Below, in pieces: positions 16,873 through 24,709 of a stretch of DNA of 64,000 nt. The translations under genes and the position numbers were made by a program. The notes under the pieces were generated by a model. The model was not told the DNA's origin. It did no database searches and was given only the letters and a program-made list of their open reading frames with translations. Source of the DNA: Arthrobacter sp. Bz4 (GTDB taxonomy: Bacteria; Actinomycetota; Actinomycetes; Actinomycetales; Micrococcaceae). The stretch is from assembly GCF_003075455.1 (NCBI RefSeq), contig NZ_QDAE01000007.1, forward strand, positions 108,753-172,752, written 5' to 3'. Each line of letters opens with the position of its first letter. The first letter of the stretch is position 1.

Positions 16873-16913
16873 CAGGTTTCGCCCCGGATATCGGTTATTT
16901 GTGTTGACTCGAT
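16855..16913. repeat. Palindromic intergenic repeat, copy 2
   Basis: The left arm starts TCGAGTCAACACAAATGAC and the right arm is GGTTATTTGTGTTGACTCGA, around a core with GGTTTC and CCGGA. The left arm overlaps the 3' end of the flavin disulfide reductase gene and supplies its stop codon and its last five codons. It is the same element as the copies at 13333 and 29961. Confidence 0.92.
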
Positions 16914-17106
16914 CCCTGGGGAAAGACGTCTACCGGGCTGGTTCCTTTTTGCGGGTCGGAGCTGAACGCGCATCCGGTCAGCGTGATCACCGGTACTGCT
17001 AGGGTTGAATCATCCCAAAACTGCACAGGGGGCTTACCATTATTTACTGCCGGGCAGGAATCCGCCGCCAGATTAATTGCCCCACTGCAGAGACTTAAGG
17101 AGCACA

Positions 17107-17373
17107 ATGGCAACTATGGACAGAAAGTTCTCTGTAACCGAAGAATCGTCAAGCAAGCATCCACATGACTGGGGCCGGGCCATGGCAGTGGCCATCAGCC
17201 GGCTGGTTGAGATGGCGCACGAGGCGGGTGACGTGGTCGAACACGAGAACCTTTATGGGGAAGACCTTCACCTGTTTGTGCGCGAGACCGAAGAGGGAGC
17301 CGACATCACCATGTCCTGGACCCCCCGTGACACGAAAGACCCATCACCCAAGAGGTCTGATTGGGAAATCTAG
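17107..17373 (+). CDS. Hypothetical protein
   Basis: This 88-aa protein starts at an ATG preceded by AAGGAG at ideal spacing. It is acidic, with no membrane segment or known motif (SRLVEMAHEAGDVVEHENLY is a representative stretch). It is probably cotranscribed with the DUF6480 gene 10 bases downstream. I do not recognise the family. Confidence 0.75.
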   Translation: MATMDRKFSVTEESSSKHPHDWGRAMAVAISRLVEMAHEAGDVVEHENLYGEDLHLFVRETEEGADITMSWTPRDTKDPSPKRSDWEI

Positions 17374-17383
17374 GAGGCACCGA

Positions 17384-17617
17384 ATGACAGGACAGAACCC
17401 CGATCCACAGGGTGAGAAGATCACCGGGCTGGAGCCGGGCGGCGGAGTCCCCCCAGGCGAAACCCCACCGGGTGAGTCCTCGACCGTGGGACCGCAGGGC
17501 CACGACGAGGGCACTTCGAAGGCAAACCACCCGCTGCCGTGGCTCATTGGCATCGGAGTGGTTTTCGTAGCCTGCATCGTTCTGTTTATTGTCGGCCGTC
17601 TGGTCGACGTCTTCTAG
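17384..17617 (+). CDS. DUF6480-type small membrane protein
   Basis: This 77-aa protein has a Gly/Pro-rich N-terminal half with GLEPGGGVPPGETPPGE, the signature I associate with DUF6480 proteins of actinobacteria. A single C-terminal transmembrane helix (WLIGIGVVFVACIVLFIVG) follows. The start has AGGAGG upstream. Function is unknown. It is second in a two-gene unit ending at a 44-bp perfect palindrome. Confidence 0.85.
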   Translation: MTGQNPDPQGEKITGLEPGGGVPPGETPPGESSTVGPQGHDEGTSKANHPLPWLIGIGVVFVACIVLFIVGRLVDVF

Positions 17618-17626
17618 CGATCACTG

Positions 17627-17670
17627 TTAACGCCGAACGCGCCCGCAGCTGCGGGCGCGTTCGGCGTTAA
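17627..17670. terminator. 44-bp perfect palindrome (bidirectional terminator)
   Basis: Two 22-base arms are exact reverse complements with no unpaired spacer, starting TTAACGCCGAACGCGCC. The palindrome lies between the convergent DUF6480 (+) and PRC-barrel (-) genes. Transcripts from either side would form a strong GC-rich hairpin. There is only TTAA at each edge rather than a T tract. Confidence 0.7.
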
Positions 17671-17700
17671 AGGGTCCCTGCTCTGGGGTCCGCTGGCGGA

Positions 17701-18005
17701 CTAGTTGTTGTAGTAGTCCCGCAGGGTGGCCGTCTGCTCGTCGGTCAGCTCCGAGTCGGCAGTCAGGTCAGGCGCATCGGTGATTTTGTCTTTGGTGTAG
17801 GCGACGTGCAGGTCGCCGCCGTCGAGCCGGGCGCGTCGAACGGGATGAAATGCTCGCGGGTGTTGAACAGGCCCAGGCCTACGGTGACAAAGGCCGGCTC
17901 GCCGGTCCGGGCATCGAGGTGCACCTGGGACACCTCGCCCAGCTTCTCGCCGTCGGCATCCCAGGCGGTGGCTTCCTGCAGGTCGTGAATGTCTGGCTGT
18001 GCCAT
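17701..18005 (-). pseudogene. PRC-barrel domain protein, frameshifted
   Basis: The first 57 or so residues read as a PRC-barrel protein (MAQPDIHDLQEATAWDADGE, then VGLGLFNTREHFIPFD). Near 17831-17837 the reading frame must change by one base to continue as ARLDGGDLHVAYTKDKITDA and end at DYYNN. Restoring one G (GAC GGC GCC CGG) gives a normal uninterrupted protein of about 101 aa. PRC-barrel proteins of this type are often stress-associated. This is either a real null allele or a sequencing indel. Confidence 0.8.
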
Positions 18006-18085
18006 GGTGCATCTCCATCCTTGGTGAAACTAAGTGTGCTGATCCCATTTCAACCCACCCCGGCCCATAGAGCAACCGGTGATGC

Positions 18086-18136
18086 GGCAAAGGCGCCCCG
18101 CTACGTGAACTCCTCACGCGGCGAAACGCCTTTGCC
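18086..18136. terminator. Compound hairpin after the siderophore-binding protein gene
   Basis: An outer 10-bp stem (GGCAAAGGCG with CGCCTTTGCC) encloses an inner stem (CGTGA with TCACG). It lies 18 bases past the stop of the leftward binding-protein gene, as expected for its terminator. It has no long T tract. Confidence 0.6.
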
Positions 18137-18153
18137 AAACTTCTGGAGCCGGT

Positions 18154-19218
18154 TTAGCCCTCGGCCTGCTGCGCCGCCTCGTCCAGCATGGGGAGGAAAG
18201 TATCCAGCGCCCAGGGGAGGCTCAACGGGGTGGCAGCCGAGATCGACAGGGTGAGGGTGTTGTCCGGGTCGGCAACCAGAGCGCCCGACTCGACGGCAGG
18301 GATCTGGCTCAGCAGCGGATCTTCGGCAATCGCCTCAGCTGTGGCTTCGTCGGGAACCCAGGTGACGAAGATGTCCGATTCGAGCTCGTTTGCGCGTTCG
18401 GCGGACCAGGGGATAAAGAATTCCTCTGAACCCTCGGTGCTCTCGGTGACGACGTCGGCCTGGACCATGCCGATCGACTCAAGGAACCGCGGTCGGTTGT
18501 CGTTTGCGGTGTAGATGCTGACGCCTTCAGCACTGGCTGGGTCGAGGTTTCCGTAGATGAAAGTTTTGTCCACAATTGCCGGATAGTCGGCAGCAGCGGT
18601 GGCCACTGTCTCTTCGGTTTCGGTGATGAGCTCTTCGGCTTCGTCAGCCAGACCGAGTGCGTCACCGATGATGCGAGTCGATTCCTGCCACGGGGTGCCA
18701 TAGGCGACCTCGGGGTAGGCAACCACTGGAGCGATCTCGCTCAGGGTGTCGTAATCTTCCTGGGTCAGCCCCGAGTAGGCGGCCAGAATGACATCGGGGT
18801 TTGTGGCTGCGACCTCATCGAACGCGTAGCCATCAGCTTCCGAGTACTGCACCGGTGCGTTCTCCGTGCCGATCGCCGCGCCGAGCTCTTCCAGCTTGGC
18901 GTCCTTCCACGGGGTGGAGGCGTTGTCGTTTCCGCCATACTCGTCGCTCTGCATGCCGACGGGGACGACGCCGAGGGCCAGCACGACGTCCGCGTTGACC
19001 CAGTCAACCGTGGCCACCCGTTCGGGCAGCTCTTCGATGACCGTCTCGCCGAACGCGTGCTCGATGGTGACGGGGAACTGGTCGGCAGCACCGGCCGCGA
19101 CGGGAGCATCGGAGCCCGAGCCGCCATCGGCGGGACCTGTACTGCAAGCGGATAGGGCAAGGATGGTGGCGGCGGCCGTAGCGGCGGCTGCGAAACCGCG
19201 CAGGCGGGTGGGGGCCAT
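18154..19218 (-). CDS. Iron-siderophore ABC transporter substrate-binding lipoprotein
   Basis: The 354-aa protein (start ATG 19218, preceded by GAGGAG) has a lipoprotein signal with lipobox LSAC and lipidated Cys25. A FecB/FepB-type periplasmic-binding fold follows: RVATVDWVNADVVLALGVVP, then NPDVILAAYSGLTQEDYDTL and IAPVVAYP. It captures a ferric siderophore outside the membrane. It is unlinked from the permease operon at 5.5-9.8 kb but shares its promoter sequence, so the two are very likely one transport system. Confidence 0.93.
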   Translation of the reverse strand: MAPTRLRGFAAAATAAATILALSACSTGPADGGSGSDAPVAAGAADQFPVTIEHAFGETVIEELPERVATVDWVNADVVLALGVVPVGMQSDEYGGNDNASTPWKDAKLEELGAAIGTENAPVQYSEADGYAFDEVAATNPDVILAAYSGLTQEDYDTLSEIAPVVAYPEVAYGTPWQESTRIIGDALGLADEAEELITETEETVATAAADYPAIVDKTFIYGNLDPASAEGVSIYTANDNRPRFLESIGMVQADVVTESTEGSEEFFIPWSAERANELESDIFVTWVPDEATAEAIAEDPLLSQIPAVESGALVADPDNTLTLSISAATPLSLPWALDTFLPMLDEAAQQAEG

Positions 19219-19269
19219 GGGGGCTCCTCGACTTTCGGGAAACTGTGATTCGCGGCCGTTCGGACGCAA

Positions 19270-19327
19270 CAAAGTAAGGCTAGCCTATCCTTGGACCTAT
19301 TACGAAATGTTTATGTTGCGTAATAGG
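19270..19327 (-). promoter_or_regulatory. Iron-regulated promoter of the siderophore-binding protein
   Basis: The core GGCTAGCC at 19278-19285 sits in a DtxR/IdeR-like box. Upstream is a perfect 9-bp inverted repeat (CCTATTACG at 19296-19304 and CGTAATAGG at 19319-19327, 14 bases apart on the plus strand). The segment matches 9783-9840 at 42 of 58 bases with identical spacing, so both transcription units should respond to the same regulators. Confidence 0.75.
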
Positions 19328-19351
19328 CCGAGGCCTCCGCCCGCCCCGGTC

Positions 19352-19579
19352 TCAGCCGGGAATAACAGGATCGCTGGTGCAGGCCTCAGTAGCGCGGTAG
19401 ATGAACCAGGCCACTGCCCCGAAGAGCGGGACGACGACAGCGAGTGCAATCCAAAGGGCCTTCGCCGTCGAGCTCAAACCAGCACTACGCGCCACCGAGA
19501 TGATTGCCGCAATAGCGAGAATCATCACGCCAACCCACACCAAACCAACCCACACCATCAACGTTGATACACCGGTCAT
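19352..19579 (-). CDS. PLDc_N-domain small membrane protein
   Basis: The 75-aa protein has two transmembrane helices separated by SARSAGLSSTAKALWIALA and the motif VVPLFGAVAWFIY. This is the pattern of the phospholipase D nuclease N-terminal (PLDc_N) domain often found alone in actinobacteria. No catalytic HKD motif is present, so it is not an enzyme. Its function is unknown. Confidence 0.8.
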   Translation of the reverse strand: MTGVSTLMVWVGLVWVGVMILAIAAIISVARSAGLSSTAKALWIALAVVVPLFGAVAWFIYRATEACTSDPVIPG

Positions 19580-19667
19580 CGTCTAATCCCCCTTTGGAAC
19601 TCACCGACGCCGAGCGTCAATGGAGCCGTCGTCCTCCTTGGTGTCCCCCACCCTATCGAAGCCTCCC

Positions 19668-20624
19668 CTAGACAGGCACGGCAATTCCGGCCAGGTATTC
19701 GACCAGGGCGTCCGGCGCAGAGCGGGGCGCCTGAGCCTCGACAACCGCGTTGTAGTTCGTGTTGGTGTTCACGTCGTAGGTCAGGATGCGGCCGTCAGCG
19801 GTCTCAATGAACTCGATTCCGCACACCTCGATGTTGTTCCTCCGGGTGAACTCGAGGTACTTCCCGATGATCGGGTGGTCGAAGCCCTCGCGGAGGCTGA
19901 ACAGTTGCTGGCCTTCCTCAGGTGCGATGGTGGCGCCGGGCGGCATAATGGGCTTGCCGGTGACGGGGTCAATGGCGCAGGCGTCGGCCGGGCAGAGCTG
20001 GAAGCCACCTCGCGCGGTGTCTGCCTGGATGGCGTAGATGAATTCGCCGCCCACAATCTCAACCCGGGTGATGATGGGTTCGGCTGCCTGGATAAACTCC
20101 TGGATCAGTGTGATGCCGTCCTGTGGTTCTTCGAATTCGGGCGACTCCACGTATTCGGCCAGTTCCTCGTGGCTTTCGAACTTGCGGACACCCAGGCCTT
20201 TGCCACCCTGGTTGTGCTTGGTGATGAAGGGGGCGGGGAAGCCCGCCGCCGCGTCGAGGATCCGGTGCTTGCCGATGGCCGCCACCGTGCGTGGCGTGTC
20301 GATGCCAGCCGCCTTCAGGGCGGTCAATTGGTCGACCTTGCTCATCTCTAGCTCGAGGATTCGCCGACCGTTGACCGTGCGGCGCCCGTGGGCCTCCAGC
20401 CAGGAGAGCACCGCGCGGGCGTAGTCCTTGGACAGGTGGTGGTCACGGGTGTGCGAGGAGGCACTGATCCGCGACCAGAAGATACCCTCTGGTGGCTCCT
20501 GGTCGAGGTCGAGGACACCGTCGGTGAGGAGCCACTCCTCCACCTCGATGCCCCTGGCCTCGAAGGCCTTGGCGAACGGTGGAAACCAGTCGGGGTTTTC
20601 ATGCAGGGCAAAAATCTTGGTCAC
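19668..20624 (-). CDS. ATP-grasp family ligase (RimK-like)
   Basis: The 318-aa protein shows an ATP-grasp layout. An N-terminal domain has FWSRISASSHTRDH; the ATP-binding region is FPAPFITKHNQGGKGLGVRKF; and metal-binding residues appear in GIEFIETADG and YDVNTNTNYN. Such enzymes couple ATP hydrolysis to forming an amide or thioester bond, as in glutamate ligases. The substrate is not evident, and no biosynthetic genes adjoin it. Confidence 0.82.
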   Translation of the reverse strand: MTKIFALHENPDWFPPFAKAFEARGIEVEEWLLTDGVLDLDQEPPEGIFWSRISASSHTRDHHLSKDYARAVLSWLEAHGRRTVNGRRILELEMSKVDQLTALKAAGIDTPRTVAAIGKHRILDAAAGFPAPFITKHNQGGKGLGVRKFESHEELAEYVESPEFEEPQDGITLIQEFIQAAEPIITRVEIVGGEFIYAIQADTARGGFQLCPADACAIDPVTGKPIMPPGATIAPEEGQQLFSLREGFDHPIIGKYLEFTRRNNIEVCGIEFIETADGRILTYDVNTNTNYNAVVEAQAPRSAPDALVEYLAGIAVPV

Positions 20625-20903
20625 GACGTACCTCCAGCTTGGGTTCTCTGGGCATAACGGCGCTGTCAGGGGACCTATTCCTGCAACTTTGTGCGATGCA
20701 GGGGCCTGCGGGGACTTTAGCCCCTAGCAGCCGCAGGCCCGTACCGGTTTCATGAGTACTACGCGAGAGATGCGGTATCAAAGGGCAGGGGCGCTACACC
20801 GATGAAGACCCACACACCGTCGCCGATGGCCAGCGCCACGGTGGCGACGAAAACGGTAGCGACGAACACTGGCGCCACGCGGGAAAGCCCGCGGGAACGC
20901 TCG

Positions 20904-21212
20904 ATGGCCGCGCACCCTTCCGCCTCGCACCTGAAACTCAGGATCCTGGTGACCACCGACGCCGACCTGGATAGCGTGCACATCCATGTCCACGGGTGCG
21001 TCTCACCGGTAAGCATTCACGGCCTCGACCTCCTGGTGCGACGAGCCAGTGCGCTGTCCCCTGACACCAGCGTCATCCTGGATCTGAGCGAATCCCAGGC
21101 CTGGGATTCACTGCGGGCGGACCTGCAGGGACCCTCGATCCTTGCCAGGCTGCAGCCCACCCTGTCGGCGCCGGGCAGACTGCGGCTGCGGGTCATCCCT
21201 CCCCCGGACTAG
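20904..21212 (+). CDS. Hypothetical STAS-like protein
   Basis: This 102-aa protein (preferred start ATG 20904, MAAHPSASHLKLRILVTTDA) has an alternating pattern like STAS/anti-sigma antagonist domains: VHIHVHGCVSPVSIHGLDLL, then PDTSVILDLSES. No strong ribosome binding site is seen, and an in-frame ATG at 20802 would add a low-complexity tail. Coding use is plausible, but the family assignment is weak. Confidence 0.5.
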   Translation: MAAHPSASHLKLRILVTTDADLDSVHIHVHGCVSPVSIHGLDLLVRRASALSPDTSVILDLSESQAWDSLRADLQGPSILARLQPTLSAPGRLRLRVIPPPD

Positions 21213-21331
21213 CGCCTTAGCCGCGGGCGGCGGTGGTGGACATGGCTGGTGCTCCCCTGACGTGCGTCGCGCAGGTTTCGTTGAGGAGGGTTCGCTCTGC
21301 CCGGCGGCGCAGTCGAATAGCGGATCAGCGC

Positions 21332-22651
21332 TCAGTCGAAGTAGGACGGAACGTCGATGGGCCCGCCCTGCTCCTCGAACTCCAGGCGCACCTGCCGCTG
21401 GAGCACTGGGTCCATCAGGTAATCCAGGGCTGTCAGCGCAAGACCAGCAGCGCCGTCGTACGCTCCCTGCACGGCCGCCTCGGACGCAGCAGCGGCAGCG
21501 AAGTCGGTGGTGTGCAGGGCGGTGCTCTGGTCGGCGATTTTGATGAGCGGGTGGATGCCCGGGATGCGGTAGCTGACGTTGCCGAAGTCGGTGGACGCCG
21601 CGAGGGTGTCGGAGACGACGCCAGCGGGGAGCGGGTTGCGTCCGCGCCGCTGCTGGGATTCCACCCAGCGCCCGGTGAGCGCATCGTTGGTCCGGATCGG
21701 GAGCGACGGCGGGTGCTGGTCCCAGTCAAGTTCCACTGTGGTGCCGGTCATGAGCGCCGCGCCGCGGGCGATGTCCTCCAGACGTTTGCTGAGGTCCTTG
21801 AGCGTGTCCGGGTACCTGGAGCGGGCGTAGAGCTTCATGACCGCCCGATCCGGGATGATGTTGGGGCTGCGTCCACCCTCGGTGATGTTGCTGTGGACCC
21901 GGTCAGACGGCGGCAGCTGCTGACGGAGCAAGCCAATCCCCTGGTAGGTGAGGCTGGCGGCGTCGAGCGCGTTGCGGCCCATGAACGGCTGCGCGGAGGC
22001 GTGGGCCGCGATGCCGGTGAACGTGATGGTGAGCAGCCGGCGCCCCAGCCAGACCTGGTCCGCGAGGTCGTAGCCGTAGGGGTGCACCATGATGGCGGCG
22101 TCGACGCCGTCGAACGCCCCATTGCGGGCCAGGAGCTCCTTGCCGGAGTGCCCTTCCTCGGCGGGGGTGCCGAGGAAGACGACCGTGCCGTTGAGCCGGT
22201 CCTTGATCCCGGCGAGCGCAAGGAAGGCGCCCACTCCGGTCGCGGCGATGACGTTGTGGCCGCAGGCGTGGCCGATCCCCGGGAGCGCGTCATACTCACT
22301 GAGCACCGCAATGGATGGCCCATCACCAGCGCCGCGGATTTCGGCCCTGACGGCGGTGTCCACGCCGTGGGCCCCCAGTTCGGCGGCGACCCCGTGTTCG
22401 GCGAGAATGTCGGCGATCAACCGGGCACTGGCATGTTCCTCAAAGGCGGTTTCCGGGTGAGCGTGGAGGGTGTGCACTATCCGCCGCAGGTCGTCGTGGA
22501 GGGCTTCGACATTACTGTCGACGGCGGCGCGGAGGTCCTCCGCTGCGCCGTCGAACTGTGACTCAGGCGGCACTGCGGTCAGCAGCCGGCGCTGGGTCTC
22601 GGAGTCGAGTTGATTGAGGTACGCCGGGTCAGGCGAGGCTGGTTCGGTCAT
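21332..22651 (-). CDS. M20-family amidohydrolase
   Basis: The 439-aa protein has the M20D metallo-hydrolase pattern: HTLHAHPETAFEEHASARLI, SEYDALPGIGHACGHNVIAA (metal ligands Cys-Gly-His), GTPAEEGHSGKELL, and FTGIAAHASAQPFMGRNAL (dimerisation domain). It resembles aminobenzoyl-glutamate or N-acyl amino acid hydrolases. It is a single leftward gene, with no partner that would fix the substrate. Confidence 0.92.
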   Translation of the reverse strand: MTEPASPDPAYLNQLDSETQRRLLTAVPPESQFDGAAEDLRAAVDSNVEALHDDLRRIVHTLHAHPETAFEEHASARLIADILAEHGVAAELGAHGVDTAVRAEIRGAGDGPSIAVLSEYDALPGIGHACGHNVIAATGVGAFLALAGIKDRLNGTVVFLGTPAEEGHSGKELLARNGAFDGVDAAIMVHPYGYDLADQVWLGRRLLTITFTGIAAHASAQPFMGRNALDAASLTYQGIGLLRQQLPPSDRVHSNITEGGRSPNIIPDRAVMKLYARSRYPDTLKDLSKRLEDIARGAALMTGTTVELDWDQHPPSLPIRTNDALTGRWVESQQRRGRNPLPAGVVSDTLAASTDFGNVSYRIPGIHPLIKIADQSTALHTTDFAAAAASEAAVQGAYDGAAGLALTALDYLMDPVLQRQVRLEFEEQGGPIDVPSYFD

Positions 22652-22848
22652 CCTGGTAGCTTAGGCAACTCTTTGCCGGCGTGGCAGCCCGGCAATGCGA
22701 TTCCGGGTCATGAGGCGCGGCCTGGCGGGGCAGTACGGGTCAGGACGCAACAAATTCACCGGGCCGAAACACCCCCGCAACACCTTGGGCGAACAATAAA
22801 ACCATCGGTCGGACCTGCCTGCCCCGGCCACAGAACCAAGGAGTCATT

Positions 22849-23073
22849 ATGTCCCTGCTTACCGCCACCGCCATCACCCGAATCCATGACCTCGGTATGC
22901 TGCGCCGAGGGGACGAAATCGAGGCGCATCGCAACCGTGAGGTCCACTACAGCGGCTATGTGGAAGACACCGCGCCGGGCCTGGGCATCGTCTGGATCCG
23001 CGACGTGTCCGACGGCCGCCGCGCCATCCTGCATGCGGACGAATACGCCATCTGGCAGATCAGCGCAGACTAG
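22849..23073 (+). CDS. Hypothetical protein
   Basis: This 74-aa protein starts with ATG after AAGGAGT at good spacing. It is soluble and contains HYSGYVEDTAPGLGIVWIRD, which suggests a small beta-rich fold. No known family is recognised. The 197 bases upstream hold only a short stem (22673-22679 with 22689-22695). Confidence 0.7.
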   Translation: MSLLTATAITRIHDLGMLRRGDEIEAHRNREVHYSGYVEDTAPGLGIVWIRDVSDGRRAILHADEYAIWQISAD

Positions 23074-23252
23074 CGAGTCCTTCCTGATCATTACGTCTCC
23101 AGATCCGGTCCGACGTCGGCAATCCTGCCGGCGGGAGCCAGGGGTGCGTTAGCCATCGACTAACGGCGTCGCTAGGGTTGATGGCTGACCTAGCCCTGCC
23201 GGCCGCCCACCAGGCTGCTCAGCACGGCCCGCACCGAAGGACGGAGCCACCA

Positions 23253-24626
23253 GTGACTGTCGAAAACCAACCACCCCATAGCGGGTTCGACGCTCCGGAG
23301 ACTGATACTCCGGAAGGCAAGAAGACAATCCGCCGGGCCATTGGCGCATCGGCAGTAGGCAACGCCACCGAGTGGTACGACTACGGGGTGTACGCGGTGG
23401 TCCTGACCTACATCACCGCGAACTTTTTCCCCGGCGGCGCCGAATGGGCGCTCGCCACCTTCGCCATTTCCTTCCTGGCCCGTCCGTTCGGCGGCTTAAT
23501 CTGGGGGCCTCTGGGCGACCGGCTGGGACGCAAGGCCGTCCTGTCCCTCACCATCATCCTGATGGCGGGCGCGACCTTCTCCATTGGCCTGCTGCCCACG
23601 TTCGATCAGATCGGTTACTGGGCGCCGGCCCTCCTGGTGGCGCTGCGGATCCTGCAGGGCTTCTCGACCGGCGGTGAATACGGCGGAGCTGCGACCTTCA
23701 TGGCAGAGTATTCGCCAGACAAGAAACGTGGCTTCCTGGGCAGTTTCCTCGAGTTCGGCACCATCTTCGGGTTTGCACTCGGCACCGCAATCACCCTGTT
23801 CCTGCAGATCCTCCTCGGCGCTGAAGCGATGACCGACTGGGGCTGGCGGATCCCCTTCCTCATCGCGGGGCCGATGGGCCTGGTCGGGTGGTACCTGCGG
23901 TCCAAACTTGAAGACACACCGGTTTTCCGTGAACTTGAAAACAACTCGGGCACCGAAGACAGCGGACCCACCACGTTGAAGCACCTGGCCAGCAAGTACT
24001 GGCGTCCAGTGCTCACGATGGCTGGCCTGGTGATCGCGCTCAACGTCGCCAACTACACCTTGCTCAGCTACATGCCCACCTACCTGCAGACGCAGATTGG
24101 CCTGTCCGACGACGGCTCCCTCACCCTGATCCTGATCGGCCAGGTGGTGATGATGATCCTGATCCCATTTGCCGGCGCACTCTCGGACCGGGTGGGTCGA
24201 AAACCGCTGTGGTGGGCCTCCCTGGTGGGACTCTTCGTCGCGGCCCTGCCGATGTACATGCTGATCGGCACCGGGTTCACCGGGGCATTGATCGGATTCG
24301 CCGTCCTGGGCATCCTCTACGTCCTGCAACTCGCAACCATCTCGGCGACCTTCCCGGCAATGTTCCCCGCCCATGTGCGGTTCGCCGGGTTTGCGGTGAC
24401 GTACAACCTCGCGACGGCGCTGTTCGGCGGGACTGCGCCGCTGGCCAACGAAGCGCTGATCGGGGCGACCGGCAACCTGCTGGTTCCGGCCTTCTACTTG
24501 ATGGGCGCGTGCCTGATCGGCATGATTGCCATGCCGTTTGTCAGGGAGACAGCCGGCGAATCCATCAGGGGCACCGATATGCCGGGTGACCCCACGGCTG
24601 CCGAACTGGCCACCACCCGCAGCTGA
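23253..24626 (+). CDS. MFS transporter, metabolite:H+ symporter (ProP-like)
   Basis: The 457-aa protein (GTG start at 23253, preceded by GGAG) has 12 hydrophobic helices and the metabolite:H+ symporter signatures: NATEWYDYGVYAVVLTYI, RPFGGLIWGPLGDRLGRKAV, and LRILQGFSTGGEYGGAATF. The last is typical of ProP, ShiA and CitA relatives. Substrates in this group include proline/betaine, citrate, shikimate and 2-oxoglutarate; none can be chosen here. Upstream, GTTAG and CTAAC half-sites near 23149-23165 could be an operator. Confidence 0.92.
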   Translation: MTVENQPPHSGFDAPETDTPEGKKTIRRAIGASAVGNATEWYDYGVYAVVLTYITANFFPGGAEWALATFAISFLARPFGGLIWGPLGDRLGRKAVLSLTIILMAGATFSIGLLPTFDQIGYWAPALLVALRILQGFSTGGEYGGAATFMAEYSPDKKRGFLGSFLEFGTIFGFALGTAITLFLQILLGAEAMTDWGWRIPFLIAGPMGLVGWYLRSKLEDTPVFRELENNSGTEDSGPTTLKHLASKYWRPVLTMAGLVIALNVANYTLLSYMPTYLQTQIGLSDDGSLTLILIGQVVMMILIPFAGALSDRVGRKPLWWASLVGLFVAALPMYMLIGTGFTGALIGFAVLGILYVLQLATISATFPAMFPAHVRFAGFAVTYNLATALFGGTAPLANEALIGATGNLLVPAFYLMGACLIGMIAMPFVRETAGESIRGTDMPGDPTAAELATTRS

Positions 24627-24644
24627 CCCGACCGGGTAACCACT

Positions 24645-24679
24645 GAGGGCGGCACCGCGATCATCGCGATGCCGCCCTC
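24645..24679. terminator. Bidirectional terminator between MFS and terC
   Basis: The stem GAGGGCGGCA/TGCCGCCCTC with an inner CGCGA/TCGCG stem around TCA lies between the convergent MFS (+) and TerC (-) genes. It is GC-rich and lacks a T tract. Confidence 0.7.
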
Positions 24680-24709
24680 CGTGCGTAGGGTCCGGGTGGT
24701 GTTGCCGGT

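Noticed and set aside
16895..17113. 72-aa minus-strand frame ending in SSQHK
   Set aside because: The ending is just the palindromic repeat read from the other side; the rest lacks coding character and a ribosome site.
20759..20877. Small hydrophobic minus-strand frame ahead of the STAS-like gene
   Set aside because: It reads APVFVATVFVATVALAIGDG and could be a membrane peptide, but it has no ribosome binding site and the DNA is a simple repeat of GTCGCYACC type.
21233..22561. 442-aa open frame on the plus strand opposite the M20 hydrolase
   Set aside because: It is the mirror of a well-supported gene with conserved metal motifs; composition reflects high-GC antisense frames and no domain is recognisable.
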